Source of the DNA: Closterium sp. Naga37s-1
Taxonomy: Eukaryota; Streptophyta; Zygnematophyceae; Desmidiales; Closteriaceae
Direction: 5' to 3'
NCBI GenBank assembly: GCA_947471745.1
Contig: CANJKZ010001154.1
Location: 136,501-200,500 of the forward strand
Length of the DNA stretch: 64,000 nt
The translations under genes and the position numbers were made by a program. How positions within the stretch are numbered: position 1 is the first letter of the stretch; each line of letters starts with the position of its first letter. This document shows positions 22,320-31,674 of this stretch, one piece after another. Below the pieces are notes generated by a model. That model saw nothing but the letters and a program-made list of their open reading frames with translations, ran no database searches and was not told where the DNA came from.

Positions 22320-24570
22320 CGAAGGGGAGAGACCAAGCGCGAGGGAGAGCGTGTGCACGGGAGCGAACGCGCAGGAGAGAGCGAAGGAGAGAGCGCAAGA
22401 GAGAGCGCGCGAGAGAGCGTGCGAGAGAGCGCGCGAGAGAGCGTGCGAGAGAACGCGTGAGAGAGGGCATGAGAGAGCGCGTGAGAGAGCGCGTGAGAGA
22501 GCGCGTGAGGGAGCGCGTGAGGGTGCGCATGAGAGAGCGCATGAGAGCGCGTGAGGGTGCGCATTAGAGAGCGTGTGAGAGAGCGCAGGAGAGGGCGTGA
22601 GGGAGCGCGCGAGAGAACGCGTGAGAGAGAGCATGAGAGAGCGCGTTGGGGTGCGCATGAGAGAGCGCATGAGAGCGCGCGAGGGTGCGCATTAGAGAGC
22701 GTGCAAGAGAGCGCGTGAGAGAGCGCATGAGAGAGGCGTGAGGTTGCGTATGAGAGAGCATGTGAGAGAGCGCGTGTGAGAGCGTGAGAGAGCTCGTGAG
22801 AGAGCGCGTGAGGGTGTGCGTGAGGTGCGCGTGAGTGAGCGTGTGAGAGAAGCGCGTGAGAGAGCGCATGAGAGAGCGCGTGTTAGAGCGTGAGAGTGCG
22901 CGTGAGAGTGTGCGTGAGAGAGCGCATGAGAGAGCGCGTGAGTGAGTGCGTGAGAGAGAGAGAATGCGCGTGAGAGTGCGCGAGAGAGAATGCGCGTGAG
23001 GGTGTGCCTGAGAGTGCGTGTGAGAGAGCACGTGAGAGAGCGCGTGTGAGAGCGTGAGAGAGCGCGTGAGAGGTGCGTGAGAGAGCGCGTGAGAGTGCGC
23101 GTGAGAGAGCGTGTGAGGGTGCCCGTGAGAGAGCGCGTGAGAGAGCGCATGAGAGAGCGCGTGAGGTTGCGTATGAGAGAGCATGTGAGAGAGCGTGAGA
23201 GAGCTCGTGAGAGAGCGCGTGAGGGTGTACGTGAGGTGCGCGTGAGTGAGCGTGTGAGAGAAGCGCGTGAGAGAATGCATGAGAGAGCGCGTGTTAGAGC
23301 GTGAGAGTGCGCGTAAGAGTGTGCGTGAGAGAGCGCGTGAGAGAGCGCGTGAGTGAGTGCGTGAGAGAGAGAGAATGCGCGTGAGAGTGCGCGATGCGCG
23401 TGAGGGTGTGCCTGAGAGTGCGTGTGAGAGAGCGCGTGAGAGAGCGCGTGAGTGTGCGCGTGAGAGAGCGCGTGAGGGTGCGCGTGAGGGTGCGCATGAG
23501 AGAGCGCATGAGAGCGCGTGAGGGTGCGCATTAGAGAGCGTGTGAGAGAGCGCGGGAGAGGGTGCGAGGGAGCGCGCGAGAGAACGCGTGAGAGAGGGCG
23601 TGAGAGAGCGCGTGAGAGAGCGCATGAGAGAGCGCGTTAGGGTGTGCATGAGAGAGCGCATGAGAGTGCGTGAGGGTGCGCATTAGAGAGTGTGTGAGAG
23701 AGCGTGTGAGAGAGCGTGTGAGAGAGAGCGTGAGAGGCGTGAGGTTGCGTATGAGAGAGCATGTGAGAGAGCGCGTGTGAGAGCGTGAGAGAGCGCGTGA
23801 GAGAGTGCGTGAGAGAGCACGTGAGAGAGCGCGTGAGAGAGCGCGTGAGGGTGCCCGTGAGAGAGCGCGTGAGAGAGCGCATGAGAGAGCGCGTGAGAGA
23901 GCGCGTGAGGTTGCGTATGAGAGAGCATGTGAGAGAGCGCGTGTGAGAGCGTGAGAGAGCTCGTGAGAGAGCGCGTGAGGGTGTGCGTGAGGTGCGCGTG
24001 AGTGAGCGTGTGAGAGAAGCGCGTGAGAGAGCGCATGAGAGAGCGCGTGTTAGAGCGTGAGAGTGCGCGTGAGAGTGTGCGTGAGAGTGCGCGTGAGAGA
24101 GCGCGTGAGTGAGTGCGTGAGAGAGAGAGAATGCGCGTGAGAGTGCGCGAGAGAGAATGCGCGTGAGGGTGTGTCTGAGAGTGCGTGTGAGAGAGCACGT
24201 GAGTGTGCACGTGAGAGAGCGCGTGAGAGAGCGCATAAGGGTGCGCGTGAGGGTGCGCGTGAGAGAGCGCGTGAGAGAGCGCGTGAGGGAGTGCGTGTGA
24301 GATCGTGAGAGTGCGCGTGAGAGTGTGCATGAGAGAGCGCGTGCGAGAGCGCGTGAGTGAGCGAGTGGAAAAGCACGTGAGAGTGCGCGAGAGAGAGCGC
24401 GTGAGAGTGTGCCTGAGAGTGCATGCGAGAGAGCGCGTGAGAGAGCGCGCGAGAGAGCGCGTGAGAGAGTGCGTGAGAGAGCGCGTGAAAGAGCGCGTAA
24501 GAGAGCGCGCGAGAGAGTGCGTGAGAGAGCGCGTGAAAGAGCGCGTGAGAGAGCTCGTGAAAGAGCGAAT
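22320..24570 (+). repeat. 14-bp GAGA/GCGTGA minisatellite, about 2.25 kb
   Basis: Roughly 160 copies of a 14-bp unit (consensus GAGAGCGCGTGAGA) with many variants. Superimposed longer blocks recur: the marker GGTTGCGTATGAGAGAGCA is found at about 22,742, 23,165, 23,742 and 23,909, each time followed by largely the same order of unit variants. The unit contains no stop in most frames, giving spurious frames of up to 365 codons on the minus strand. Confidence 0.92.
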
Positions 24571-24886
24571 GAGCATGCTGGGGCATAGGCACTAGCATCT
24601 ATTCTGCTGGTGCTTGGGCAACTGGGGCTACTTATACAAATGAGTGTCAATTATTGCACTAGCGCTTAGAGTGCCGGCTAAGGTGTCGAGGCCTCAGACG
24701 CTCGTCTAGGCTGCTGGCAACTAGCGAGCTAGTGCCAAGCACGCTCGCTCAGCACGCTCTAACGCTTGGGCGCTGGCATGGCACCTAATGTGCCGCGCTT
24801 GAAGCGCTAGCGTTATGGCCTTTGGTCTTTGGCTTTCTTGTACAGTGTGTGATCACAAACTGTTTTTTTGGGCAAGGTGTGCTGTT
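24571..24886. other. no recognisable gene
   Basis: Spacer between two tandem arrays, rich in short dispersed GCGCTAG/CGCTTGG-type words. No gene recognised. Confidence 0.35.
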
Positions 24887-25166
24887 GCTTTCTCTGTTTT
24901 GGCTTTCTTGTGCAGGGCGTGTAGATGTTGACTTCTCTGTTTTTGCTTTGTGCAGGGAGTGTTTGTGTTGACTTCTCTGTTTTTGCTTTGTGCAGGGCGT
25001 GTTTGTGTTGACTTCTCTGTTTTTGCTTTGTGCAGGGCGTGTTTGTGTTGACTTCTCTGTTTTTGCTTTGTGCAGGGCGTGTGTGTGTTGACTTCTCTGT
25101 TTTTGCTTTGTGCAGGGCGTATGTGTGTTGACTTCTCTGTTTTTGCTTTGTGCAGGGCACATGAGC
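24887..25166 (+). repeat. 40-bp tandem array, seven units
   Basis: The string TGCAGGG recurs exactly every 40 bases at 24,911, 24,951, 24,991, 25,031, 25,071, 25,111 and 25,151. Each unit reads roughly TTGACTTCTCTGTTTTTGCT followed by TTGTGCAGGGCGTGTTTGTG. A 40-bp period is not a multiple of three, so the frames across it are not coding repeats. On the plus strand each unit resembles a splice acceptor. Confidence 0.92.
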
Positions 25167-25413
25167 TGAGAAGGGAGATGAGGGAAGGAGGGAGGGAGGG
25201 TTGTAAGGAGGGTAAGGTGGGATAGGCTAGCAGTTATTTATGCATGTCTGAATTTTATTCATGATGGTTGCGTGTTTATTGCGGTCTCTGTATCTATCTG
25301 TGGTTGTTTGCATGTGTGTCAGTGTGTGCGTGTGCTTATGCGTGTGTGTACGTGCGCGTGTGAGCTTGTGTGTGCGATGTGTGCGTTTGTCTGTTTGCAC
25401 CTGTCTGTCTCGT

Positions 25414-25745
25414 GTGTGCAACTGACGTGTGATGCTGAAGTGTGTCGGGTCTACATTTGAGGTGGGGATCGTTGTTGGGGCAGCGTTGCTCGCCTTAGCA
25501 TACCGGAACCATCTCTGTTGTAGCACCGATGCATCTTAGCATTCACTCGCTATTGCTATGTGTTGTTTTTGCACGTGTTATGCAACTGAGGTGTGATGTT
25601 TAAGTGTGTCGGTTCTCCATTTGAGGTGGGGATCGTTGTTGGGGCAGCGTTGCTTGCCTTAGCATACCGGAACCATCTCTGTTGTAGCACCGATGCATTC
25701 TAGCATTCACTCGCAGTTGTTATGTGCAACTTTTGCTCGTGTTGA
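25414..25745 (+). repeat. 164-bp tandem duplication
   Basis: Two copies about 164 bases apart (compare 25,461 and 25,625) share GGTGGGGATCGTTGTTGGGG and the segment CATACCGGAACCATCTCTGT. They diverge by scattered substitutions. No coding signal. Confidence 0.85.
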
Positions 25746-26060
25746 ATGGATGCACATGATTTGCATTCATGACCAGTGGGTGTTTTTCTCGTCCATTGTG
25801 TTTGATGACGACAACCAATTGTTCCATTCGCCGTATTTATCGACGATTATGGAATGATAGGTCACATTTGGTTACACTTTTTTGGAAACTCGTGTGTATC
25901 AGTGCTGTCATCTCCACACATTTGGAACACTCGTTATCAAAACGATCAAACGAGTGGTTCGGACGTTGTGAAAATGACAAAAACTGCACTGTTCATTTGA
26001 GTCGACCGAAAAGTGCTACCAAATGTATAAGGTTGCTACGCAACCCAAAAACCAGGGTCT
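25746..26060. other. no recognisable gene
   Basis: Moderately AT-rich spacer up to the TRIM insertion. No protein domain seen. The last five bases, GGTCT, form the left target-site duplication of that element. Confidence 0.4.
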
Positions 26061-26236
26061 TGTGAGAATAGTAAGCACAGTGAGGAGCCATAGCTAGGGT
26101 TTAGCTAGCTAGGCAAGAGAGAAATGAACAAAGGAGGGTTTTCACTAGCAGCAGTTGGGATACATATAGCAAACCCTAACAGGGTTGTACTCGCTATAGA
26201 GCACCCCATTACAGGCTAGATAATAACATTCGGACA
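26061..26236 (-). repeat. TRIM 3' LTR
   Basis: 176 bp, nearly identical to 27,378-27,553. It contains AGCAAACCCTAACAGGGTTG, a short inverted-repeat motif also present in the LTR at 46,230-46,486. Confidence 0.93.
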
Positions 26237-27377
26237 CACCCCCATAGCCAAAGTGGGGTGTAATCAGCAGAGCACACAGTCATAGAGCAGGTGCACAATT
26301 GCAAGCAAAGCTAGAGGCTATCACAGAGGGCAAGTGAGGAGGAGGAGGAACTGTGGAAGGAGAGAAGATGGGAGGCAACGAGTGAAGCTGCAGAGGCACG
26401 GGCACAGGAGCGGCTGACTCAGTGGCTACCGAAGCAAGGGCGACGGACTACTGGAGTGACTGGCTCCGCGGTTAAGACGAGCGGCAGGAGCAACGGACCC
26501 ACTGGCGACTGGTGCAACAGGCTCACTGGCTACCGAAGCAAGGGCGACGGACTACAGGCGCTGCAGGCGACACGACAGCTACCTCCACACAACCTCCTCC
26601 AACTGACCCTTGACACACACCCCCTACTGAACCCCTAACTCCACTCCCACGTCACCCCCCTAGCACCACTCCTTCGGCTCCCACACACCCACCCCCCTGA
26701 GCGGCAGCTGCAGCAGCGGGAGACGGAGGAGGAGGAGGAGCAGGGGACGGCGCACACAACCGGCACCCCCACAACCGTCACCCCCACACTCCTCACCCCC
26801 AAACCCTAAAACGGGTGGCACGGGGTAGGAGCGCGGGGGACGGCGAGGGGGACGGCGCGCGGCCCCCAGGGCGCCACCACGGGGCAGCGAGGGGGGCCGC
26901 GCGCGGCGCCAGGGGTGGCGCGCGGCTCCAGGGGTGACACGCGGCCCCCAGGGCGCCACCACGGGGCAGCGAGGGGCCGCGCGCGGCTCCCCAGGGCGCC
27001 GCGACGTGACGGGCGGGGGCCGCGCGTGCTCCAGGGGTGACGCGCGGCCCCCAGGGCACCACCACGGGGCAGCGAGGGGCCGCGCGCGGCTCCCCAGGGC
27101 GCCGCGACGTGACGGGCGGGGGCCGCGCGTGCTCCCCAGGACGCCGTGACGAGCAGGGCGGGGGCCGCGCGCGGGTCCCCAAGGTAGGAAACCGCCGCGC
27201 GCCTCGGGGCGCACGGCGGGCAGAAAACCGCCGCGCGCCCCGAGCGCACGGCGGAAAGAAAACCCGAAAAAAAATCGCGAAGAAGGAGTCGCACGCCACG
27301 GGGCGTGCAACAGACAGAGTAGCAGCGGAAGCAGTTAGGTGGGCCCACAGGCCAGGAGCGTAGATGCTCTGATAGCA

Positions 27378-27553
27378 TGTGAGAATAGTAAGCACAGTGA
27401 GGAGCCATAGCTAGGGTTTAGCTAGCTAGGCAAGAGATAAATGAACAAAGGAGGGTTTTCACTAGCAGCAGTTGGGATACATATAGCAAACCCTAACAGG
27501 GTTGTACTCGCTATAGAGCACCCCACTACAGGCTAGATAATAACATTCTGACA
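27378..27553 (-). repeat. TRIM 5' LTR
   Basis: 176 bp, paired with 26,061-26,236. The adjoining primer-site-like sequence at 27,366-27,377 sets the element's orientation. Confidence 0.93.
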
Positions 27554-28576
27554 GGTCTCACGTAGATCAATTGTTTTGCAGTTGATGGTTGGAGTTTGGC
27601 TGCTATTGGTTGGCGAGGTGCAAAAAATGGAAAGGGGTGCAACGAGGGGTGCGAGGGGAACTGAAATCGTTTGAGAGTGTCCTAACCTCCTAGGCATGGA
27701 AATAGGTTCGGAGCCGAAGCTGAAATGCCAGTGAAATGTTCTGACTGGTCCGAAGTCCCATGTACCCGAAATTTGTTTTGCAGTTGGTGCTGGGGGAGTG
27801 TCGCACGCCTACTTCCCTAGCCAACCAGTCTACCTCGCCTACAAAACACGGTAACTCAGCATCAAATGTTTTGCAATTGACCCTTACTTGAGACCAAGTC
27901 GGCAACATCGAGTACCTGCAGGTGTGGAGTTGGGAGGAGAAGCAGCAGGCGGAGTGGTTTGCATTCTGAGTAATGAACGACCAGAGAGAACTGCCTTGGG
28001 AATGCCTTGGGTTGGGGGTTGCGTGGCTCAAGGCGAGCAAAGGAGCAGCCGTGTGACGGCAAGGGAAGGGCATGGCATGGCATGGCATGGCATACAGTCG
28101 ATGCTCAGCCTATCACAAAACATTTGCTCCCGCAATTAGAAATTTAGTCACTCGCGAACGTTTTGCCCGTGAGTGACTAAATTGACCATTGTGCCGATTT
28201 CAGGGTACAGTCACCAAGTTGAGGAAGAAAAACATCTACAGTTCATAAACAACAAAGGTTGCCCGTCATCAGAGATGTTAACCTGGTTACGAAATTAAAA
28301 CCCTTGACTCGATTCACGTTGCAATTTCATATTACAGTCACATTTTTGCCCGTGGCGACAAGGGCGAACGTGGCGAAATGTCTCAAACTCGTTTCACGCA
28401 CATGCCGCCCGCCAACCTGGTGTTCTTGAAATGGGCACCGACTGTATTGTATTTCTTAGGAATGGTGTGGCGAGGCGAGATTTGGGCTCGGCAGCTCACT
28501 GATTGATGGCCCGCGCTTCGTAGGTGCCGAGGCTTTCTGACATGCTCGGGCTGATTGGGCCGAAGTTGGGCGCCTA

Positions 28577-28921
28577 TGTCAGAGGTCCACTGGTGATCCC
28601 CGATTGATCCTAGGGAAGGGTTACAGGCTCGTTGTCCTGGGGGGTTATGGGCGCACTAACCCGCTACTTAACAAGCCCTTTTATCCCAATGGTCTAGTGG
28701 TTGGGATTCTGACATGGTATCAGAGCGAAGGTCTCGGGTTCGAATCCCAGTGTGTGCATTTCGGGCATCCCAGTGCGGGGGGGTGTCAGAGGTCCACTGG
28801 TGATCCCCGATTGATCCTAGGAAAGGGTTACAGGCTCGTTGTCCTGGGGGGTTATGGGCGCACTGACCCGCTACTTAACAAGCCCTTTTATCCCAATGGT
28901 CTAGTGGTTGGGATTCTGACA
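28577..28921 (+). mobile_element. complete 345-bp miniature LTR element (SMART-like)
   Basis: LTR1 28,577-28,714 and LTR2 28,784-28,921 are each 138 bp, begin TGTCAGAGG, end TTCTGACA and differ at two positions. Directly after LTR1 is TGGTATCAGAGC (28,715-28,726), the exact plant initiator-Met tRNA primer site. Directly before LTR2 is a run of seven G (28,777-28,783) serving as polypurine tract. The interior is only 69 bp. The 5-bp duplication GCCTA flanks the element (28,572-28,576 and 28,922-28,926), and an unoccupied related site exists at 1172-1176. It has no coding capacity, so it must use enzymes of another LTR family. The size fits the SMART/TRIM class of plants. Confidence 0.95.
28690..28747 (+). 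promoter_or_regulatory. tRNA-type internal Pol III promoter (A box and B box) in the miniature element
   Basis: TGGTCTAGTGG at 28,690-28,700 fits the A-box consensus, and GGTTCGAATCC at 28,737-28,747 fits the B-box consensus at every position. They are 36 bases apart, as in tRNA genes. Between them, TCTGA-CATGGTA-TCAGA forms a perfect 5-bp anticodon-like stem with a 7-base loop, and GTCT/GGAT can form a D stem. The T stem is partly paired. No acceptor stem is seen, so this is a tRNA-derived promoter rather than a tRNA gene. The A box is in LTR1 and the B box in the interior. Confidence 0.7.
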
Positions 28922-29010
28922 GCCTAAGCAACTCAGTTTGAAAGCTCTCTCGCTGTAACGTGTTGCGATACGGTATCTTGCACGACGCTTTCGAAAAAAT
29001 GTATTTTTTC

Positions 29011-29505
29011 GAAAGTGTGTAACACTTTCTAAAAATGCGTATTGTGAAAGCGCAGCTGCCTGTAACGAAGCAAAGCAACGGCGAATTACAATTCGCCGAG
29101 TACATAACGAGGGTTGGAGGCCATTCGGCCTCCACCCACGACTTCATTTCAGAACTTTGCAGTTTCACTCCCCACCCACCCACCCTAGTTGTACCAATAT
29201 TTGTATGATCCATAGTTGGACGAGAATGTTGTATTACTGCAATTGTAATGAAGCCAGTTGCCCCAATTGTAATGAAGCCAGTTGCCTATGCAAGAACAGA
29301 AAGCAAGCTTTCTCAATTGGTGGGTCTTACTCGTTTTGTAGAAATCATACATAAACTTGTTAACAGAAAACCAGCTTCAAGAAACAATCAAGTCATTCTG
29401 AGTAATTCAGTTGCAGCAATTTGTACAACCCTACTACAGTACGCGCTCAACAAGGCCAGGGACTAGCCGGCACATGCCCTTCATAACTGGTAGTCCCCAT
29501 TCACT
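29011..29505. other. no recognisable gene; 3' flank of the OTU gene
   Basis: Spacer with a small 24-base tandem duplication (around AATTGTAATGAAGCCAGTTG, 29,239-29,287). It probably contains the 3' UTR of the minus-strand OTU gene. Confidence 0.4.
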
Positions 29506-31674
29506 TCACAGCCTCGCTTGCTGCTGCTGCTGCGTCCCCTCAACAGCAGCAGAGCGAGGGATAAGAAGAGCATCATAATGGCTACTGCCATTGTACAGCA
29601 CGCAGATGGCATCCTTGCTGCTGCTAATCCCTTCACCTTCCACTCTCCTTTCGTCTCCCTCCTGCTTGCTTGCATACTCGCGGCCATACTCAGCTATGGG
29701 CATGATGGCACCCGAGCGAGGGGAACGAGGGTCAGCAATAAACACCGTGATGGGGGACCTGCGCAAGGGAGGGGACGGGGACAGGAGGAGCGCAGGGGGT
29801 AGTACATGAGGGTGACGGTGCGACGAATGGGCTCAAGAGAGCAGAGGGAGACAGAGAATCAGGTACACCGGTAAAAAAGGCAGAGTCGCGAGGAGGCACG
29901 ATGGCAAGTGAAAACAGAGAAGGTGAGGCGAGAAGCGGGAAGAGATATGACGAAAGAAGGGCGTAAGGGCACGGCGCAGTGGTTGAAATGAGAATGGGGC
30001 GCGGACTTACTTGAGCACATGGGAGAGCATGAGGAGCTCAGGCTCTCCACCCCACACATAGGGCTTGCGGATGTTGGCCACATAGTCATCAAAGTTGCCC
30101 TCCAAGAACCTGCAGGTAACCACACACAGGCCGGGTAACCAAACAAACAGATGAGACAGTTGCTTTTCCTGGTTTCGACAAAAGATGAAGCAACGAGAAT
30201 ATGCGACAGGTCCTGAAAAGCACTTGGGAGGTAGCGGCACTGGGACAGCATCTAACACGAGAACGGGCAGCAGCAAGCAGCCAGCATGTTGGCGCGCTCA
30301 CGCTCGAGCTTGCGCACACACCATTCGGTTTCTTCCCGCCGCTTCACGAACTCGTCCGCCACCTGGTTGCGCAGCGCGTCCGCCAGCTGGCAGCGCGCGG
30401 GGAGCGCCGTCGGCTGCGGGAGGGACGCGCGCGCGTGGTGGCCGTGCGCCACGGCGTGGAATAAGCAGCGCCCGTCGCCCGGGATGCCTGGTGTGAGAGG
30501 AAGGGACAGGGGAGCAAAAAGCGGGAGGACATATGGACTGAACGGCTGCGAAAGAGAGAGAATGGGGAACAAGCGAGCGTAGAAAGGAGACCGGAACCAG
30601 AACTGAGTTTAGGACGCGGATACGAGCAGACAGACGAGGAAGGCACTCACGGACGACATGGTAGTCTGTTGTCGACGCTTTTCGCGCATCCACCGACGCG
30701 TGCACTGCGCCGACCGCCGCCGCTTCGCACGCCACAGACCGCAAAACTGACGGTCCAGAATCTTCCCCCGGCCGCACAAGCGCGGCGGAGGCTGACGCGG
30801 CAGCCAACGTCAGCATGGCGAGATGCACCGGCTGAATGGGCTTCGCGGGTGACGCGGACGCGGCGCCCAGTCCGCTGTTACCCACGCTGAGCGCCGCCAA
30901 CGCGCCGCGGATAACATCGTCCGCCGCGACTATACCGCCACCAGCCGCGACCTTGAATGCCCTCTCCCCTAACCCCAAACTCCTGCCGAGTGCCGCTGCT
31001 GCCACGAGCTCGCTCCGCCTCGCCGCGAGTAATACGGACAGCGGCCCCTCGTTGCCGCCGTAGAATCCGCTGGCATATCCGGCGCCGCCCACGCCGCCGC
31101 CGCCGCCGGTTGCGTTCGCTGCAGTTGGTGCGCAGCCGCAGCCGATACCGAGAGGGAGGGGTCGAGAGGGACGGAGGAGGAGAGCGCGGAGGAAGGGAGT
31201 GGAGCAGTGTACGGACGCCCAACTGGGACTTAGTCGAAGAAGCTCCTTCGACGCTGCTGACGCCACGTGGGACGCCCTCAACTGCGACGCGCCACCGCCG
31301 CCACCGCTGGTGCCGGGGCCGCTACCTAACCCCCTTTCGAAGCTTGCTGCTAGACCCGCGGCGCCCCTCGCGGTGCCGTGGAAGCCGCGGGGCGCGGCGC
31401 TCGAGCAGCCATCAGCGCAGGCGAAGGATCCAAGACAGGCAGTGCAGGAGGCGCAGTCGACGGCGCCGATCGCGGAAGCGGTTAAGCCGCCAATGGCGGA
31501 AGCGGAGGAGGGGGAGGCGGATGAGATGGTTGAGGAGGAGGAAAGGGTGAGCGCGTCGAGCGATGCGAGAGGGCGAGTGGCGGCGTCAGGGCACGCGATG
31601 ACGCAGCGGGAAGCGCTGGCGGTGTGGATCGGGGTGAGGACGCGACGCGGAAGAGCGGCGGAATGGAGAAGCAT
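29506..31674 (-). CDS. OTU-family deubiquitinating cysteine protease
   Basis: Four exons on the minus strand join in phase: 31,674-30,651, 30,487-30,322, 30,109-30,011 and 29,758-29,506, giving 513 aa. The OTU domain starts near 342 with IPGDGRCLFHAVAHG, placing catalytic Asp346 and Cys349. It continues with ADEFVKRREETEWFLEGNFD, then YVANIRKPYVWGGEPELLML and PITVFIADP, and ends at GSSHYDALL with catalytic His490. The block order is that of plant OTU3/OTU4-type proteases, which cleave ubiquitin chains. The first ~340 residues are Ala/Ser/Gly-rich with no domain and may include a targeting sequence. The C-terminus ends with a short Gln run. The start ATG is the first in the open frame; an untranslated upstream exon cannot be excluded. 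Confidence 0.92.

Larger units (their letters stand above)
26061..27553 (-). mobile_element. intact non-autonomous LTR retrotransposon (TRIM-like)
   Basis: Two 176-bp LTRs (26,061-26,236 and 27,378-27,553) flank a 1.14-kb interior with no gag or pol. The 5-bp target-site duplication GGTCT is present on both sides (26,056-26,060 and 27,554-27,558). The element reads on the minus strand: next to the right-hand (5') LTR lies TGCTATCAGAGC (27,366-27,377), one mismatch from the plant initiator-Met tRNA primer site. Next to the left-hand (3') LTR is a G-rich polypurine tract. LTRs begin TGTC and end CACA on that strand. The interior holds an extremely GC-rich part with two ~103-bp tandem units (26,935 and 27,038). 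LTR and interior are related to the composite at 46.2-49.1 kb, which suggests a parent Ty1/copia family. Confidence 0.93.
27890..29010 (-). repeat. dispersed repeat, copy 2 (interrupted by a miniature LTR element)
   Basis: The inverse of 1060-1428. The reverse complement of 28,922-29,000 followed directly by that of 28,450-28,576 reproduces the continuous sequence at about 1080-1210. This copy also has about 370 extra bases (28,100-28,470) with a short CATGG run (28,066-28,090). The region is non-coding as far as I can see. Confidence 0.6.

Noticed and set aside
21412..22554. 380-codon plus-strand frame rich in Pro and Ser, then Arg and Glu
   Set aside because: It spans two different minisatellites and AT-rich spacer. 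No domain is present and the antisense strand is also open.
22564..24650. Long minus-strand open frames (up to 365 codons) made of [16 protein letters not shown] repeats
   Set aside because: They follow directly from a 14-bp minisatellite lacking stops. The period is not a multiple of three, and all frames on both strands are similarly open.
24785..25162. Minus-strand frames of Gln/Lys/Thr-rich repeats
   Set aside because: The 40-bp period shifts frame at every unit, so the apparent protein repeat is an artefact of the array.
24887..25166. CRISPR-like array of regularly spaced repeats
   Set aside because: Units are contiguous without unique spacers, and the genome is eukaryotic.
26793..27408. 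Two 200-codon minus-strand frames in the TRIM interior
   Set aside because: Very GC-rich tandem repeat sequence. There is no gag, protease or other domain, and neighbouring frames are equally open.
28690..28790. A functional tRNA gene
   Set aside because: A and B boxes and an anticodon-like arm are present, but there is no acceptor stem, the T stem is mispaired, position 33 is not U, and the sequence is part of an LTR element.
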